Shown here in pieces: positions 1 to 12,603 of a stretch of 64,000 bases of DNA (the stretch's first letter is position 1; the number at the start of each line of letters is the position of its first letter). Under the pieces are notes generated by a model. It was given only the letters and a program-made list of their open reading frames with translations, searched no databases and was not told the DNA's origin. The translations under genes were made by a program, and so were the position numbers. The DNA comes from Aphidius gifuensis. Lineage: Eukaryota; Arthropoda; Insecta; Hymenoptera; Braconidae. The DNA is taken from contig NC_057793.1 in the NCBI RefSeq assembly GCF_014905175.1, positions 1,550,001-1,614,000 of the forward strand, given 5' to 3'.

Positions 1-2680
1 TGAAGATTCTGATGTTGCTTCCTTTCGCTTTTAACAATCATCCGGATACATATGTATATATGAAAAAAAAAAAAAAAAACCCGACCTTCCATTGCATAAA
101 ATATATCAACAACAATCTCTCACACGCATGCTCCAATTTTAACTTACTCTCTAACATTACAGAATGAAAATAAAAAAAATTAAATATAAATAAACTCATC
201 TTATTTTCTTGTGCATCAAAATGTGACGTTTTTTTTTTTATGTTATAATTTTAAACGCTTGTTAAATATATCATGCAAATTATCATTAAAAAAATATATA
301 AAATGTTTAAATAATTATACAATTAATTTAAATGTATTTCTTAATTTTATTTAAATTGAAAAAAATTTATCATCATATTTTTTTCTTTTTTATGTTTTCT
401 TTATTGTTATTTATATTTTTTTTTTTTTTTTTGCAATGCGGCATATAATGTATTATTTTTTTTTTGTTACACAGTAAATTGTGTAAAATTATTACACTCA
501 TAAAATGACAATACGCATTTTTAAAATTTACGGAGAAATGAAAATTATTTGTGAATTTTTATGCATAAGACAATAGAATATGCATATTATTTTTCCGGAA
601 AATTATTATTGAGTAAATTATAGCGGAAAAGATAATGTAATAGTTTGAGAAATAAAAAAATTAATTTTCTGAAATACATATTTTATACAAAATTGCAAAA
701 TTAATAAATAAAAATATATAAAAATGACCTGTTTAATAATCTAATAATTTTTTTTTTATTACTTTGTTTCAGGTAAGATAATCAACCAATTATTGAGTTA
801 TTTTATTCTAAAAAAAATCATCTTAATTAATGGTAAGCGTATTTATTAAAATTATCTAATTAAAATTATAACTTTTCTTATATTATTTTCATATTTTCTC
901 AATTAAATAATCAGCAATGAAATTAACATCCAATTAGCCACCAAATTACGTGATTTTTTTTTTTCCGATAAATTTAAAATGTAAAACAAAAATATCAATG
1001 CACTTTCTCGTAACTAGAAAAATATAAAAATAATTAATTAATTAAATTCAATTTATATTTCTTAAAACTATAATAATTAATTATTTCACTGGAAAAAAAT
1101 TTAACAATTTATAATCATTCAAAATATTGTTATCAAAATTCGCCAATTTACTATTTTTTTTTTTTTTTATATACCCGCTTTTTTTTTTCAAATTAAAAAT
1201 TTTTAAATATCCAACAGAGATGATAACTCATGATTGATTGAAAGTTTAAAAAATTAAAAAAAAAAAACATTTTACAAAAATAATTTTACCTGATGAATGA
1301 AAAAAAGAGTAAATTTAAAAATCAAAATGTTCAAAGTTTAATAACATGAAATGTAATTAAGCCAGAAGGTCCATCAATGATATTTTAGTGTGAAAGAGAG
1401 AGAGACAATATCTTTTAGCTAATCAATTAGTTTATAGCTAACGAGGGCGAATTGTACCCCCAGGCAAACTAAACTTACATAAGAAATTAACTGCTGTTGG
1501 CAATGTTGAAATGAGAAAAGCCAACAGGGCCTAATGACTAATGACAAAAAAAAACCCGGATATTAATTTGCAAAAATTCAATCATGTCAATCACAGCTGA
1601 GTATTTTGACAAAAAAAAAAACGAATATATTTTTAATAATTTTTTTCCATTGAGTAATATCAATTTAAAATGATAAAATTAATAAATTTATAAATAAATT
1701 GCCTCAAGGTTTTTTTTTAATAATTATTTGATAAAATTTATATTGACCTTTTGGCAGACAAAATAATTGGTCTTTAATTGTCGAAATTAAATGATTTTGC
1801 CTGTGGTTAAAATTTATTTATTTATTTATTTATTTATTTTTGATATGTGAGGTATTATATTTATATACCAGAAAGTAATTTATTTTGAATTATGTAATAT
1901 TGGCTGAAGGAGTTATTGGGTGGGCTTTGTACGCAATGGGACTACTTGTCACATTGTTCAATCAATTGGTTGTTCAATACAACCAACTCAGATTTAATCA
2001 CTTTCTCTCTCTGTTTGTCTGTCTTTCTCTCTTGAGGTTTGTCTATGCGTTTCACATGTACTTCATGTCCCCAAGAGTCAAATCTCTTTGATCAATTGTT
2101 GTTTCAACTATGAATGACTGGGAATAGGAATTGTTTTTTTTTATAAACAAAATTATACATTGAATTGAAATATAATATATTAAAATTTACTTAATTATAT
2201 TATATGTTTTAAATATATTATGGAAATAATATTTTCAATTTAATACTGTACTGCGTAAAAAATACAGTTGGTAAATCCAACAAAAATTTTATTGAAATTA
2301 TTGGATTATTTTGTCAGGGAGTTATTAAAAATTATATTATATGAATTTTATTTTTCTCTGATGTATCCTTGTTTTTTATAAAATTTTATACATTTTATAA
2401 AATAAATCAAGTCATAAAATATTAATTTCAAACTCGTGCAATAATAACAAAACAAAAAAAATGTAAAAATTTATTTTTTATAAATATTTCGGTATCATAG
2501 TGAAAAATAAAATATAAATATTTCTATTATCTTCGACAATTCATTCAATTGTTGAAGATAAAAAAAAAATTATTTGTTTTTTATATTTGAATTGACATTG
2601 GTCATTGTAATTTAATACATAGGTGAAAAAGTCAATGCAATGTTTAACGATTTGAAAAAATATTTAAAGGATGACTGACA
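1..2680. other. Noncoding AT-rich stretch, no gene seen
   Basis: Dominated by A/T runs, with a TTTA microsatellite near 1810-1850. No open frame is supported by splice sites or a recognisable protein; the 68-codon frame at 1885-2091 starts with TTG and looks random. A slightly GC-richer island at about 1438-1540 holds a perfect 8-bp inverted repeat (1494-1501 with 1520-1527). Positions 2-34 could be the last codons of an upstream gene, but this cannot be shown. Confidence 0.6.
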
Positions 2681-2918
2681 AGTCATAAAATTTTATATAC
2701 CGCAAATGCACCAATGGAAACTAACATAAATTTATATGTTATTTGTTTAGCCTTCAAATATTTCAATATCATTGAAAAATAAAAAAATATTTAATAAATA
2801 AATTTTTAATATCATCGATAAGTTTTTGTATTTTTTCGATAGAAAAAATATTTTTCATTTAGTATCGCAAAGTTTGTTTTGAAACAACACATTAAAAATA
2901 TCAAGTTTAAAAATAAAA
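2680..2918 (+). promoter_or_regulatory. Conserved 5' block of secreted-family gene 1
   Basis: This block recurs almost unchanged ahead of all three tandem genes. It contains a TATA-like TTTATATACCGCAAATG segment near 2692, then a conserved run up to the ATG. Conservation of noncoding DNA at the same distance from each ATG suggests core promoter plus 5' UTR, although recent duplication alone could explain it. A TTTGTTTAG just before 2751 might be an intron acceptor in the leader. Confidence 0.4.
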
Positions 2919-4843
2919 ATGAATACAATAATAATAATTATTATTGCTTTTTCAAATATATTTTTTGATAATGCACAAAGTCAATTTGATCAATCTGAAA
3001 AATCAATTGTTGTTAAAAGTCGAGAAAGACGCAATTCCCCCGAAGATATGTAAGTACAATATTTTATTAAATATTAAATATTATTTTTCACTAAAAAAAA
3101 ATTTACTAATTATTATATTCTAGCTTTCAAATTCATCCAAAACTTTCTCGACAATCTTCATACAAGATAGTCATTGATTTTTGGAATAATCAAGCAATAA
3201 AATCAAAAATAATTGAAAAAATGTCTGCTCCTCGAAATATTAACCTAACAATAATGATAGATCTTATTGCAACTATATCCCAAAGTATTGAACGTTTAGA
3301 GTTACCTCCTATTATTAAGAACGATCTATCATATATTGCTGGATCAATTGGAAAAGAATTATTCAATTTCCTACGAAGCATACTTATTTCATTAAGACCA
3401 TCACAAAATCTACGCCCATCATTTTCTGATTATATTGACAATATCCAATGGACAGTGTATGGAACAATTGATAAAATAAATACCTTGGTATCAATTTTAA
3501 ATAATTTTGAAAGTAAAAATTTATCACCTGAAAAAATTAATTATAAATATATGTTTTTTGAGGCTTGTAACTATTGTCATGTAGAAACTATCGAAAGAAT
3601 ATGGCAAATATTTTCAGATAATGAAAAACAATACGTTCAACATACAGTTGTCAACTCATTTTTGCAAAATCATAATACTTTTTATGATCCATCTAATGTG
3701 GCAACTATCTTGTACTGGATAAATACACATTTTGAATTCAACAGACCAGCTGATGAAGTTCCAACCAGTCGTATCGAAAGAATAGAACGAATTTTTCAAA
3801 CACATAAATCTTTAATTTTAAAAAATAATAATGAAAGATTAAAATATTTTTTTTTACAATTGAATTTTAATGAAACTCAAAAAGATGATTATATTACAAG
3901 TTTTTTATTAAATAATATTCCCCGTGTTTTGGAAATATCAGATGATAATTTTGTATTTTTAATGCAACAATTGACAGAAAAAAAAAGAATTGAATATTTT
4001 CAAAATAATCGTGTTTTTTCATTGGATCATTTTATCAAAGCATGGCCATCACGTATTTTATATTTTGAAGTATTCGAAACAAGTAAAGAAGTTCCAGATA
4101 AAATAACTTCTATTGGGTATACAAGTTTATTGAATAAGATACTTAAAAGAATAAGGGATGAATATGTTGAATTTGGTGATTATCAACAAACAAGTTTATG
4201 GATGTTTGAGAAATTTTGGATTGATTACAACCGTTATTTTGATAAAGAAATCATCGAAACATTTTGGTCATTTTCTTTTCATATAAAATTTAAACTTGGA
4301 ATTGTTGCAAATATTATATCAAAATGGAATATAAATACAATTGAACCTTCAACACTTCGAATAGAAATTATAAAAAATTTCACTGACTTAGCTCGGGAAT
4401 TTAATGTACCACAACATTACAATCTACTGTACAATATAGCTAAAAAAATTATGAAAAATCGAGAGCAAAGAAGATTATTTTTGGCTGATATTCAACTGGA
4501 AAATATTTGCAATTATTTTATAATTAACGGTGAAAAATATGAGGAAATAAATCGTCTTGTTAACTGGAAATATAATGGTAAAAGTGATGAGATAATAAAA
4601 TTTCAAAAATCAATCAAGTGGATTACAATTGTTGAAGCTATTCAATCAACTGATGTTATCCATAGTCTTATTGTTGACGAGATATTATTACTAATTGATT
4701 GGATTCCTTTTTCAACAAAAACAATTAATGCATTACATAAATGCATTAATAAATATTTAAAAAATAAAAATAATAAACCTGTCAAATGGGATAAATTTTA
4801 TATTTGTATTAAAAAAGTAAAACCAAATTATAAATGTCCATAA
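2919..4843 (+). CDS. Tandem secreted protein 1, unknown family (616 aa)
   Basis: Two exons: 2919-3049 and 3124-4843 (GTAAGT donor, CTAG acceptor, phase 2). Exon 1 encodes a hydrophobic signal peptide (MNT followed by six Ile, then AFSNIFFDNAQSQ) and a short charged stretch ending RERRN, which looks like a pro-protein convertase site. Exon 2 encodes about 570 Lys-, Asn- and Ile-rich residues that look largely helical, with a conserved DN-I-QWTVYGTIDKI segment, DDNFVFLMQQL, and Cys pairs CNYC and HKCIN near the end. There is no second membrane segment or catalytic motif. I do not recognise the family. The signal peptide and tandem expansion suggest a secreted, possibly venom or other effector, protein; that is inference. 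The start is the first ATG after the conserved leader, matching the sister genes. Confidence 0.85.
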
Positions 4844-5764
4844 TAAAATTTAAATGAATAACATATATAAGACATTCGAGATAAAATAATAAAACTTTAA
4901 ATTAAAAAAATAAATAAATAAATAAATTTCAATCATAAATGAAATTTCTTTTGAAAAATATGAATTTTAAAAAATATAAAATAATATAATAATAATAATG
5001 CTGTACTGCGTGTGTTAATGATGATATGTATATTTAAACGAAAATAATAATAAAAAATATAGTTGAAATTTTTATTTGTTTTTTATTACTCTGGCCTTCA
5101 AGCAGTGGCAAAATTAACAATATTATTTTTTTCTATTGAAAATAGCTCGAGTGATTTGTTTGCTGTTGGACATCGATGCAATTAATTCTTTTCAAAAATA
5201 ACATTCTTTAAAATATTTTTTTTTTATTGTAAAATGAATATAATAATATGTGGCTCAAATATTATTTTTTGTTATTTAAATAAATATATTATATATTGTG
5301 AATTTTTTATGATAAAAAATATTTGTCACTGTCTGAAGGCTACGGTGATAAAAAAAAAATAAAAATTTATTTTTTATCCTTTGTTCACTGAAAAATAATA
5401 GGAAAGAATGAGGAAAAATAAATTGAATGTATATTCTCATTGTAATAATAATATTTATAAACATTTTTTTCTTTAAAATTATCTAAAAAATATTAATTTT
5501 TCTGGACTATTTTTCTTTTTTAATCCGTACAAGCTGTTTTTATTTGAGAATTAAGAAAAAAATCTCTCAAAAAAACCCTTATTACGCAACATTTTATGGC
5601 GTTTTAATCAATTATATTTGACACATGATTTTATAATCAAGACCATTCAATGCAAGGAATGATTATTAAAAATAAAATATAACTTTATAATTTTAGTGAG
5701 AAAAACATTTTAGTTAAAATAATAAAATATATAAAAAATTAATAAATAAATGAAAATATAAAAA
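4844..5764. other. Spacer between tandem genes 1 and 2
   Basis: AT-rich 3' flank, duplicated nearly unchanged at about 7928-8854 (for example the GAAAATAGCTCGAGT segment at about 5139 and 8227, and TTACGCAACATTTTATGGCG at about 5581 and 8668). No coding frame with support. It belongs to the repeated unit. Confidence 0.6.
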
Positions 5765-6003
5765 GTACGACTCACAAGTCATAAAACATTAATATTATAT
5801 ACCGCAAATGAAACAATAAAAACCAACATAAATTTACATGTTATTTGTTTAGCCTTCAAATATTTCAATATCATTGAAAAATAAAAAAATAAATTTTTAA
5901 TATCATCGATAAGTTTTTGTACTTTTTCAGTGGAAAAAATATTTTTCCTTCAGTATCGCAAAGTTTTTTTCGAAACAACACATTAAAAATATCAAGTTTA
6001 AAA
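5765..6003 (+). promoter_or_regulatory. Conserved 5' block of secreted-family gene 2
   Basis: Copy of the block ahead of gene 1, with the TATATACCGCAAATGAAAC element near 5798 and the same spacing to the ATG. Confidence 0.4.
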
Positions 6004-7927
6004 ATGAAAATGCATATAATAATAATTATTATTATTGCTTTTTCAAGTATATTTTTTGATAATGCACAAAGTCAATCTGAAATATCAAATCCTGTTAAAA
6101 GTCGAGAGCAACGTAATATCCTCGATGTTTCGTAAGTACAATATTTAATTAAATATTTAAAAGAAAAAACAATTTACCAATTGTAATCAACTATATTCTA
6201 GACCAGGCTTTGAATTTTTCCCAAAACTTTTTCAACAATCTGCATACAAAATAGTCATTGATTTTTGGAATAATCAAGCAGTAAAATCAAAAATAATTGA
6301 AAAAATTCCTGTATCTCTCGATGTTGAGCCAACAATGATGATAGATTTTATTGCAACTATATCGCAAAGTATTCAACGTTTAGAGATACCGTCTTATTTT
6401 AAGGAAAATCTATTATATATTAATGGATGTATCGGAAAAGAATTATTTGATTTCATACGAAGCATACTTATTCCATTAAGACTATCACGAAATCTACGCC
6501 CATTTTTGGATGATTACGTTAACAATATTCAATGGACAGTGTATGGAACAATTGATAAAATAAAGACCTTGGTATCAATTTTAAATAATTTTGAAAATGA
6601 AAATACATCACCTGAAATAATTAATTATATATTTATGTTTTTTGAAGCTTGTAACTATTGTCATGTAGAAACTATTGAAAGAATATGGCAAATATTTTCA
6701 GATAATGAAAAACTATACGTTCAACATTTTGCTGTCAATTCACTTTTTCAAAATTATAATAATTTTTATGATCTATCTAACGTGGCAACTGTATTGTACT
6801 GGATAGATACACATTTTGGATTCAACAGACCAGCTGATGAAGTTCCAACCAGTCGTATCGAGAGAATAGAACAAATTTTTCAAACACATAAATCTTTAAT
6901 TTTACAAAAAAATATTGAAAGGTTAAAATATTTTTTTTTACAATTAAATTTTAATGAGACTCAAAAAGATGATTACATTACAACTTTTTTATTAATTAAT
7001 AATCAAAATAATGTAGAAATATCAGATGATAATTTTGTATTTTTAATGCAACAATTAACAAAAGAAAAAAGAATTGAATATTTCCAAAATAATCGTATTT
7101 TGTTATTGGAGCATGTAATTAAATCATGGCCATGGCGATATTTATATTTCGAAGCATTGGAAACAAGTAACACTGTTCGAAAAATAATCCCTCCTGTTGA
7201 TTATGAAAATATATTGAGGACCATATTTGAAAGATTTCATGATGAGTATGATGAATTTGGTAATTATCAACAAATAAGTACATGGATTTTTGAGGAATTT
7301 TGGTATCATTACAAGGGTCATTTTGATAAAAAAATCATCGAAACATTTTGGTCATTTTCTTTTGATATAAAATTTAAACTTGGAATTGTTGCAAATATTA
7401 TATCAAAGTGGAATATAATATCAACTGGACCGTCAGCACTTCGAATAGAACTTGTAAAAAGTTACATAGACTTAGCTCAGGAATTTAATGTACCACAACA
7501 TTACAATCTACTGTACAATATAGCTAAAAAAATTATGAAAAATCAAGAGCAAAGAAGATTATTTTTGGCTGATATTCAACTGGAAAATATTTGCAATTAT
7601 TTTATAATTAACGGTGGAAGATATGAGAAATTAAATCGTCTTGTTAACTGGAAATATAATGGTAAAAGTGATGAGATAATAAAATTTCAAAAATCAATCA
7701 AGTGGATTTCAATTGTTGAAGCTATTCAATCAACTGATGTTATCCATAGTCTTATTGTTGACGAGATATTATTACTAATTGATTGGATTCCTTTTTCAAC
7801 AAAAACAGTTAATGCATTACATAAATGCATTAATAAATATTTAGAAAATAAAAATAATAAACCTGTCAATTGGGATAAATTTTATATTTGTATTGAAAAA
7901 GTAAAACCAAATTATAAATGTCCATAA
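6004..7927 (+). CDS. Tandem secreted protein 2, unknown family (617 aa)
   Basis: Two exons: 6004-6131 and 6202-7927, with the same phase-2 intron as its neighbours. The N-terminus MKMH plus an Ile run and AFSSIFFDNAQSQ is a signal peptide; the convertase-like site is REQRN here. An upstream in-frame ATG at 5917 exists, but it sits in the conserved leader and would bury the signal peptide, so 6004 is preferred. The protein is nearly identical to gene 1 over the last 200 residues and clearly different in the middle (about residues 285-340 and around FEEFWYHYKGHFD). It ends in the same NYKCP. Function unknown; secretion is inferred from the signal peptide. Confidence 0.85.
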
Positions 7928-8854
7928 TAAAATTTAAATGAATAACATATGTAAGACATTCGAGATGAAATAATAAAACTTTAAATTAAAAAAAAAAATA
8001 AATCAATAAAATTCAGTCATAAATGAAATTTCTTTCGAAAAATATGAATTTTGAAAATGATAAAATAATATAATAATAATAATGCTGTACTGCATGTGTT
8101 AATGATGATATGTAAATTTAAACGAAAATAATAATAAAAAAAAATCATATAGTTGGAATTTTTATTTGTTTTTTATCATTCTGGACTTCAAACAGTGGCA
8201 AAATTAATAATCACATTTTATTCTATTGAAAATAGCTCGAGTTATTTGTTTGCTGTTGGACATCGATGCAATTAAATTTTTCAAAATAACATTCTTTAGA
8301 ATATTATTTTTTTTTTTTATTATAAAACAAATATTATAATATTATTTTTTTGTTATTTAAATAAATATAATATATATTGTGAATTTTTTTTATGATAAAA
8401 AATATTTGTCACTGCCTGAAGGCTACACGGTAATAAAAAAACAAATAAAAATTTATTATTTATTTTTTGTTCACTAAAAAATAATGCTTATCGATATAGA
8501 AAAGAATGCGGAAAAATAAATTGAATATATCCTCATTGTAATAATAATATTTATAAACATTTTTTTCTTTCTTTAAATTAATTTTTTTGGACTATTTTTC
8601 TTTTTTAATTCGTACGAGTCGTTTTTATTTGATAATTAAAACAAAAATCTCTCGAAAAAAAACCCTTATTACGCAACATTTTATGGCGTTTTAATTAATT
8701 ATTTTTCACACATAATTTTATAATCAAGACCATTCAATGCAAGAAATGATTATTAAAAATAAAATATAACTTTATAATTTTAGTGAGAAAAACATTTTAG
8801 TTAAAATAATAAAATATATAAAAAATTAATAAATAAATGAAAATATAAAAAGTA
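7928..8854. other. Spacer between tandem genes 2 and 3
   Basis: Second copy of the spacer after gene 1, differing by small indels in A/T runs. No supported coding frame. Confidence 0.6.
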
Positions 8855-9093
8855 CGACTGACAAGTCATAAAACTAATATTATTTACCGCAAATGAAACA
8901 ATAAAAACTAACATAAATTTACATGTTATTTATTTAGCCTTCAAATATTTCAATATTGTTGAAAAACAAAAAAATAAATTTTTAATATCTTCGATAAGTT
9001 TTTTATATTTTTCCGATAGAAAAAATATTTTACTTCAGTATCACAACGTTTTTTTTCGAAACAACACATTAAAAATCAAGTTTAAAAATAAAA
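8855..9093 (+). promoter_or_regulatory. Conserved 5' block of secreted-family gene 3
   Basis: Third copy of the leader block. The TATA-like element reads TATTTACCGCAAATG here, altered in the TATA part compared with units 1 and 2. Confidence 0.35.
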
Positions 9094-11060
9094 ATGCATA
9101 TAATAACAATTATTACTGCTTTTTCAAGTATAATTTTTGATAATGCACAAAGTCAATTTAATCCATCTGAAATATCAATGGCTATTAAAAATCGAGAGAG
9201 ACGTAATCCCCCCGAAGATATGTAAGTACAATATCCGTTTAAATATGAACCCCTTATTTCTTAATAAAAAAATCATATATATATTTACAAATTTCCCCTT
9301 AAATATATTTTAGATCAAGCTTTAATTTTTGTCTAACACTTGAACAAAGATCTCTATACACAACAGCAATTAATTTGTGGAACAGTCAAGCGATGAAATC
9401 AAAAATTAAAGAAACATCATCATCATCAGAATTTTTTCGAGGTTTCCATTCAGAAATAGTTGTATCAAAAACCTTTCTGGATGTTATATATCAAAATATT
9501 GAATCTTTAGAATTACCAACCAAAGCTAAAGATGATCTATTATACGTCAGTCATCCAATTGGAAAAGAATTATTCAATTTTTTATTTGAAATAAGCTATC
9601 TATTGCAACCCATAGAAAATCGACGTCCTCTATTTACCGACTACGTTGACAATATCCAATGGACAGAGTATGGAAAAATTGACAAAATAAATACTTTAAA
9701 ATCTGTCTTTAATCATGTCAACAATAAAACAACATCTCTTTTAATAATTGATTATAAATTTATGTTTTTGGAAGCCAGTAAATATTGTGCGATAGAAATC
9801 ATCCAAGAATTATGGGAGAATTTATCAGCTGCAGAAAAAGATGATATTAAATCATCATCAACCAATTCACGTCAATGTAATAATTACATTTTTTCAAATG
9901 GTTTATGCACAGCAACTGTATCATACTGGATCCACACACTTGTGGAACCAAACATTCCACATAGATATTCAAATAATCCTCTTGTCGAAATCCAAGAAAT
10001 GTTTCAAAATTACAAGAGACAATTTCTAGTAACAAACACTGAAAAATTCCAATATTTTTTTCTCCAATTAAATATGGATCAATCAGCAATTGATAGATTT
10101 ATCATTGATGATTTATTATTACGTCATAATAATATGATAAAAATAACAAATGATAATTTTGTATTTTTAATGCAACAATTGAGTGAAGAGGAGAGACAAA
10201 TTTATCTTCGAAATAATCGTGATTTTTCGTTGAATCATTTGATTGATTCATGGCCATGGAGATATTTGTACTTCGAAGCATTTAAAGCAAGTGCAATCAA
10301 CGAAAGTTCCATGACACCACGTGATTATGAAAAGCCATTATTGCAAATTATCGAAATGATTGATATTGAGTACAATGAATTTGGTGGTTATCAACAAACA
10401 AGTTTATGGATGCTTGGAAAATTTTGGTCTGATTATAAAGAACATTTTAAGAGGGATCTTATCGAAGAATGTTGGTCATCATATTTTGAGATAAAACCTA
10501 AACTTCAAGTTGTCTCTGCTATCGTATCAAATTGGAATGTTAAATTGATTAAACCAACAACAATTAGAATTAAAATTCTTAATAAATTTATAACTTTTGC
10601 TTATATTTTTTATAGAAATCAACAGTATAATTTATTGTACGAAGTGGCTGATAAAATTATGAAAAATCAACAGCAAAGATATTTATTTTTAGATGAAATT
10701 TCACTTGAAGAAATTTGTACTTATTTTATTATAAATGGTGATAAATATAATAAAATTGATCGACTCATTGATTGGAAATACAAAGGTAATAAATTTGAGA
10801 AAGTAAATTTTAAAAAATCTTTGAATTGGATAGTAATTGTTAAAACTATTAAATCAACTGATATGAAACATGAATTTATTGTTAATAAATTACGTTTGTT
10901 ATTTGACTGGATTGACTTGCCAAAGAAACCGACAAAGGCATTACACAAATGCGTTAGTAAAAATTTAAAAGAAAAGTCTGTTAATTGGCCGAAATTTGAA
11001 TTTTGTATTTCAAAAGTTGAAAGACATATGTTTCATTGTGTAAAAAAATTTTTTATATAA
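9094..11060 (+). CDS. Tandem secreted protein 3, divergent paralogue (624 aa)
   Basis: Two exons: 9094-9221 and 9314-11060, phase-2 intron as in genes 1 and 2. The signal peptide MHIITIITAFSSIIFDNAQSQ is followed by RERRN. Exon 2 keeps the family landmarks (IGKELFNFL, VDNIQWTEYGKIDKI, DNFVFLMQQL, SWPWRYLYFEAF, EFGGYQQTSLWM) but is the most diverged copy. It has an extra Ser-rich stretch early in exon 2 and a different C-terminus rich in Lys, Phe and Cys, ending CVKKFFI instead of NYKCP. No frameshift or internal stop, so it appears functional. Family unrecognised. Confidence 0.85.
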
Positions 11061-12603
11061 ATTACAAGTGTTTAATTAAAAAAATATATTCAAGATGAAA
11101 TAATGAAGATTTAAATTCAGCAAAAAATTAATAAATAATAATTATAATTAAATTTTAAAATGTATTCTTTATGAATAATAAAATGAAAAAAGTATATTTT
11201 AGTTATTTTTTTGGGGATGAAATATTAATTTTAAATGATAAAAAATATGGTTGATAATATTGATGCTGGTGGAATGCAAGTTCCTGGTAAATTGACCTCA
11301 ATATTTAACAACAAAGATTGATCAATAATTACCTATTTACCTGTATATTTATTCAAACATAAGTGACTTGGTTTATCAAGCAACTATTGTTTTTATTTAG
11401 TTCTAATTGTTCATAAATAGAACAAATTCCTTTTGCAATATGTATCATTATCTGTAATCTATATCAAGAATGAAATAAAAAATTTTATAAATAACAATAG
11501 GATACAGGTAAATATTACTTTCAAAAGATATAAGAAATTTTTTTTTTTTGGTTATTAAAATCACGTATATGTAACTGGCAATTCAATAAATAATCTTTTT
11601 TTTTTGGTGAAAGTTACCGGTCAAAATTCAAGTGAAATTATTCATTTTTTTTTTTTTTATTGTATTTTTTTCGTTACATCATTCTTGATAAATTTTATTT
11701 CAAATTTATTAATCAATTGGTATTTAAAAAATTGATTATAATAACTGTAAAATATTTTTGAAAATAAAAAACAAAATTTTTTTTAAACAAATAGATAAAT
11801 TACAAATTGAAATTCAATAATTAATAATTTTTATTGAATGTTTATTATGTTCATCATAAAAATTGTATAAAAAAAATTTTTTAAATTCATTTATTGTAAT
11901 TTAAACTTGAAAGTACTTGGCGAAAGTGATATAAAAAAAAACCCCATTAAAAATCCATTTTTGTTTTTTTCTTAATTTAACTATACCATTATTGATCCTT
12001 AATTATGTATTATCAATTTTTTATTCAACAATTTAAGTATCGTCTACAACACCTTACTCTATACTCAAAAACTTTTGCTGTTTTTTAAATTTTTATGCTG
12101 AAAAAAAAAGAGTAAAATTATATACCTATTTCTTTTGAGTGTGTTTCGAAAGTAGCATTGACCTTGAAAAGAAAATAAACAAAAAAACCACGACAAATAT
12201 TAATTTTAAAGATAAAAAATTGTATTAAAAATAAAAAACAATTTCAAATTATTTATTTAAAATATCAAAATGTCTATAATAATTTCTCTTATGATATGAT
12301 ATTTAAGAGTGAAATAATGCTTGTCACCCTGGTCTTGAATGAGCTCATTATGCATCAAATAAATGCAACAAAATCAGCTTAGCATACAGAGAAAATAAAT
12401 ATCAAGGAAGTCAATGACGACAGCAACCTATCATTACAATAATAACATATACTTTATTTATTTTTTTCTAATAATTTTATTACACATGGCTTTGGGCTTG
12501 ATATCGTCAATCAATTAGTTCCCATATATGGCAATTTTAAAGAGTAAAAAAAATTATTAAACTGATAAAAACATGAAAAAAAAAATATGTAGATTCAAAG
12601 TAA
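11061..12603. other. Convergent intergenic region
   Basis: Lies between the end of the (+) tandem array and the 3' end of the (-) pentraxin gene. AT-rich, with poly-T runs near 11540, 11600 and 11650. No coding frame or RNA gene recognised. Confidence 0.55.

Larger units (their letters stand above)
2680..11060 (+). repeat. Three-unit tandem gene duplication, period about 3.09 kb
   Basis: The ATGs lie at 2919, 6004 and 9094, giving spacings of 3085 and 3090. Leader, exon 1, intron position and phase, exon 2 and the downstream spacer are all shared. Units 1 and 2 are the most alike. Unit 3 has diverged in exon 2 and lost the 3' flank similarity after its stop codon, so it probably marks the end of the array. 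Confidence 0.9.

Noticed and set aside
2..34. Possible C-terminal codons EDSDVASFRF and stop of an upstream gene
   Set aside because: Only 11 codons are visible and the left side is cut; no independent support.
1885..2091. 68-codon hydrophobic open frame
   Set aside because: Starts with TTG, has no splice context, and contains a CT-repeat-derived LSLFVCLSL run.
3190..3381. Minus-strand frame opposite tandem gene 1
   Set aside because: Shadow of a well-supported (+) exon.
5917..6003. N-terminal extension of tandem gene 2 from ATG 5917
   Set aside because: Lies in the conserved leader; sister genes have no equivalent open extension and it would place the signal peptide internally.
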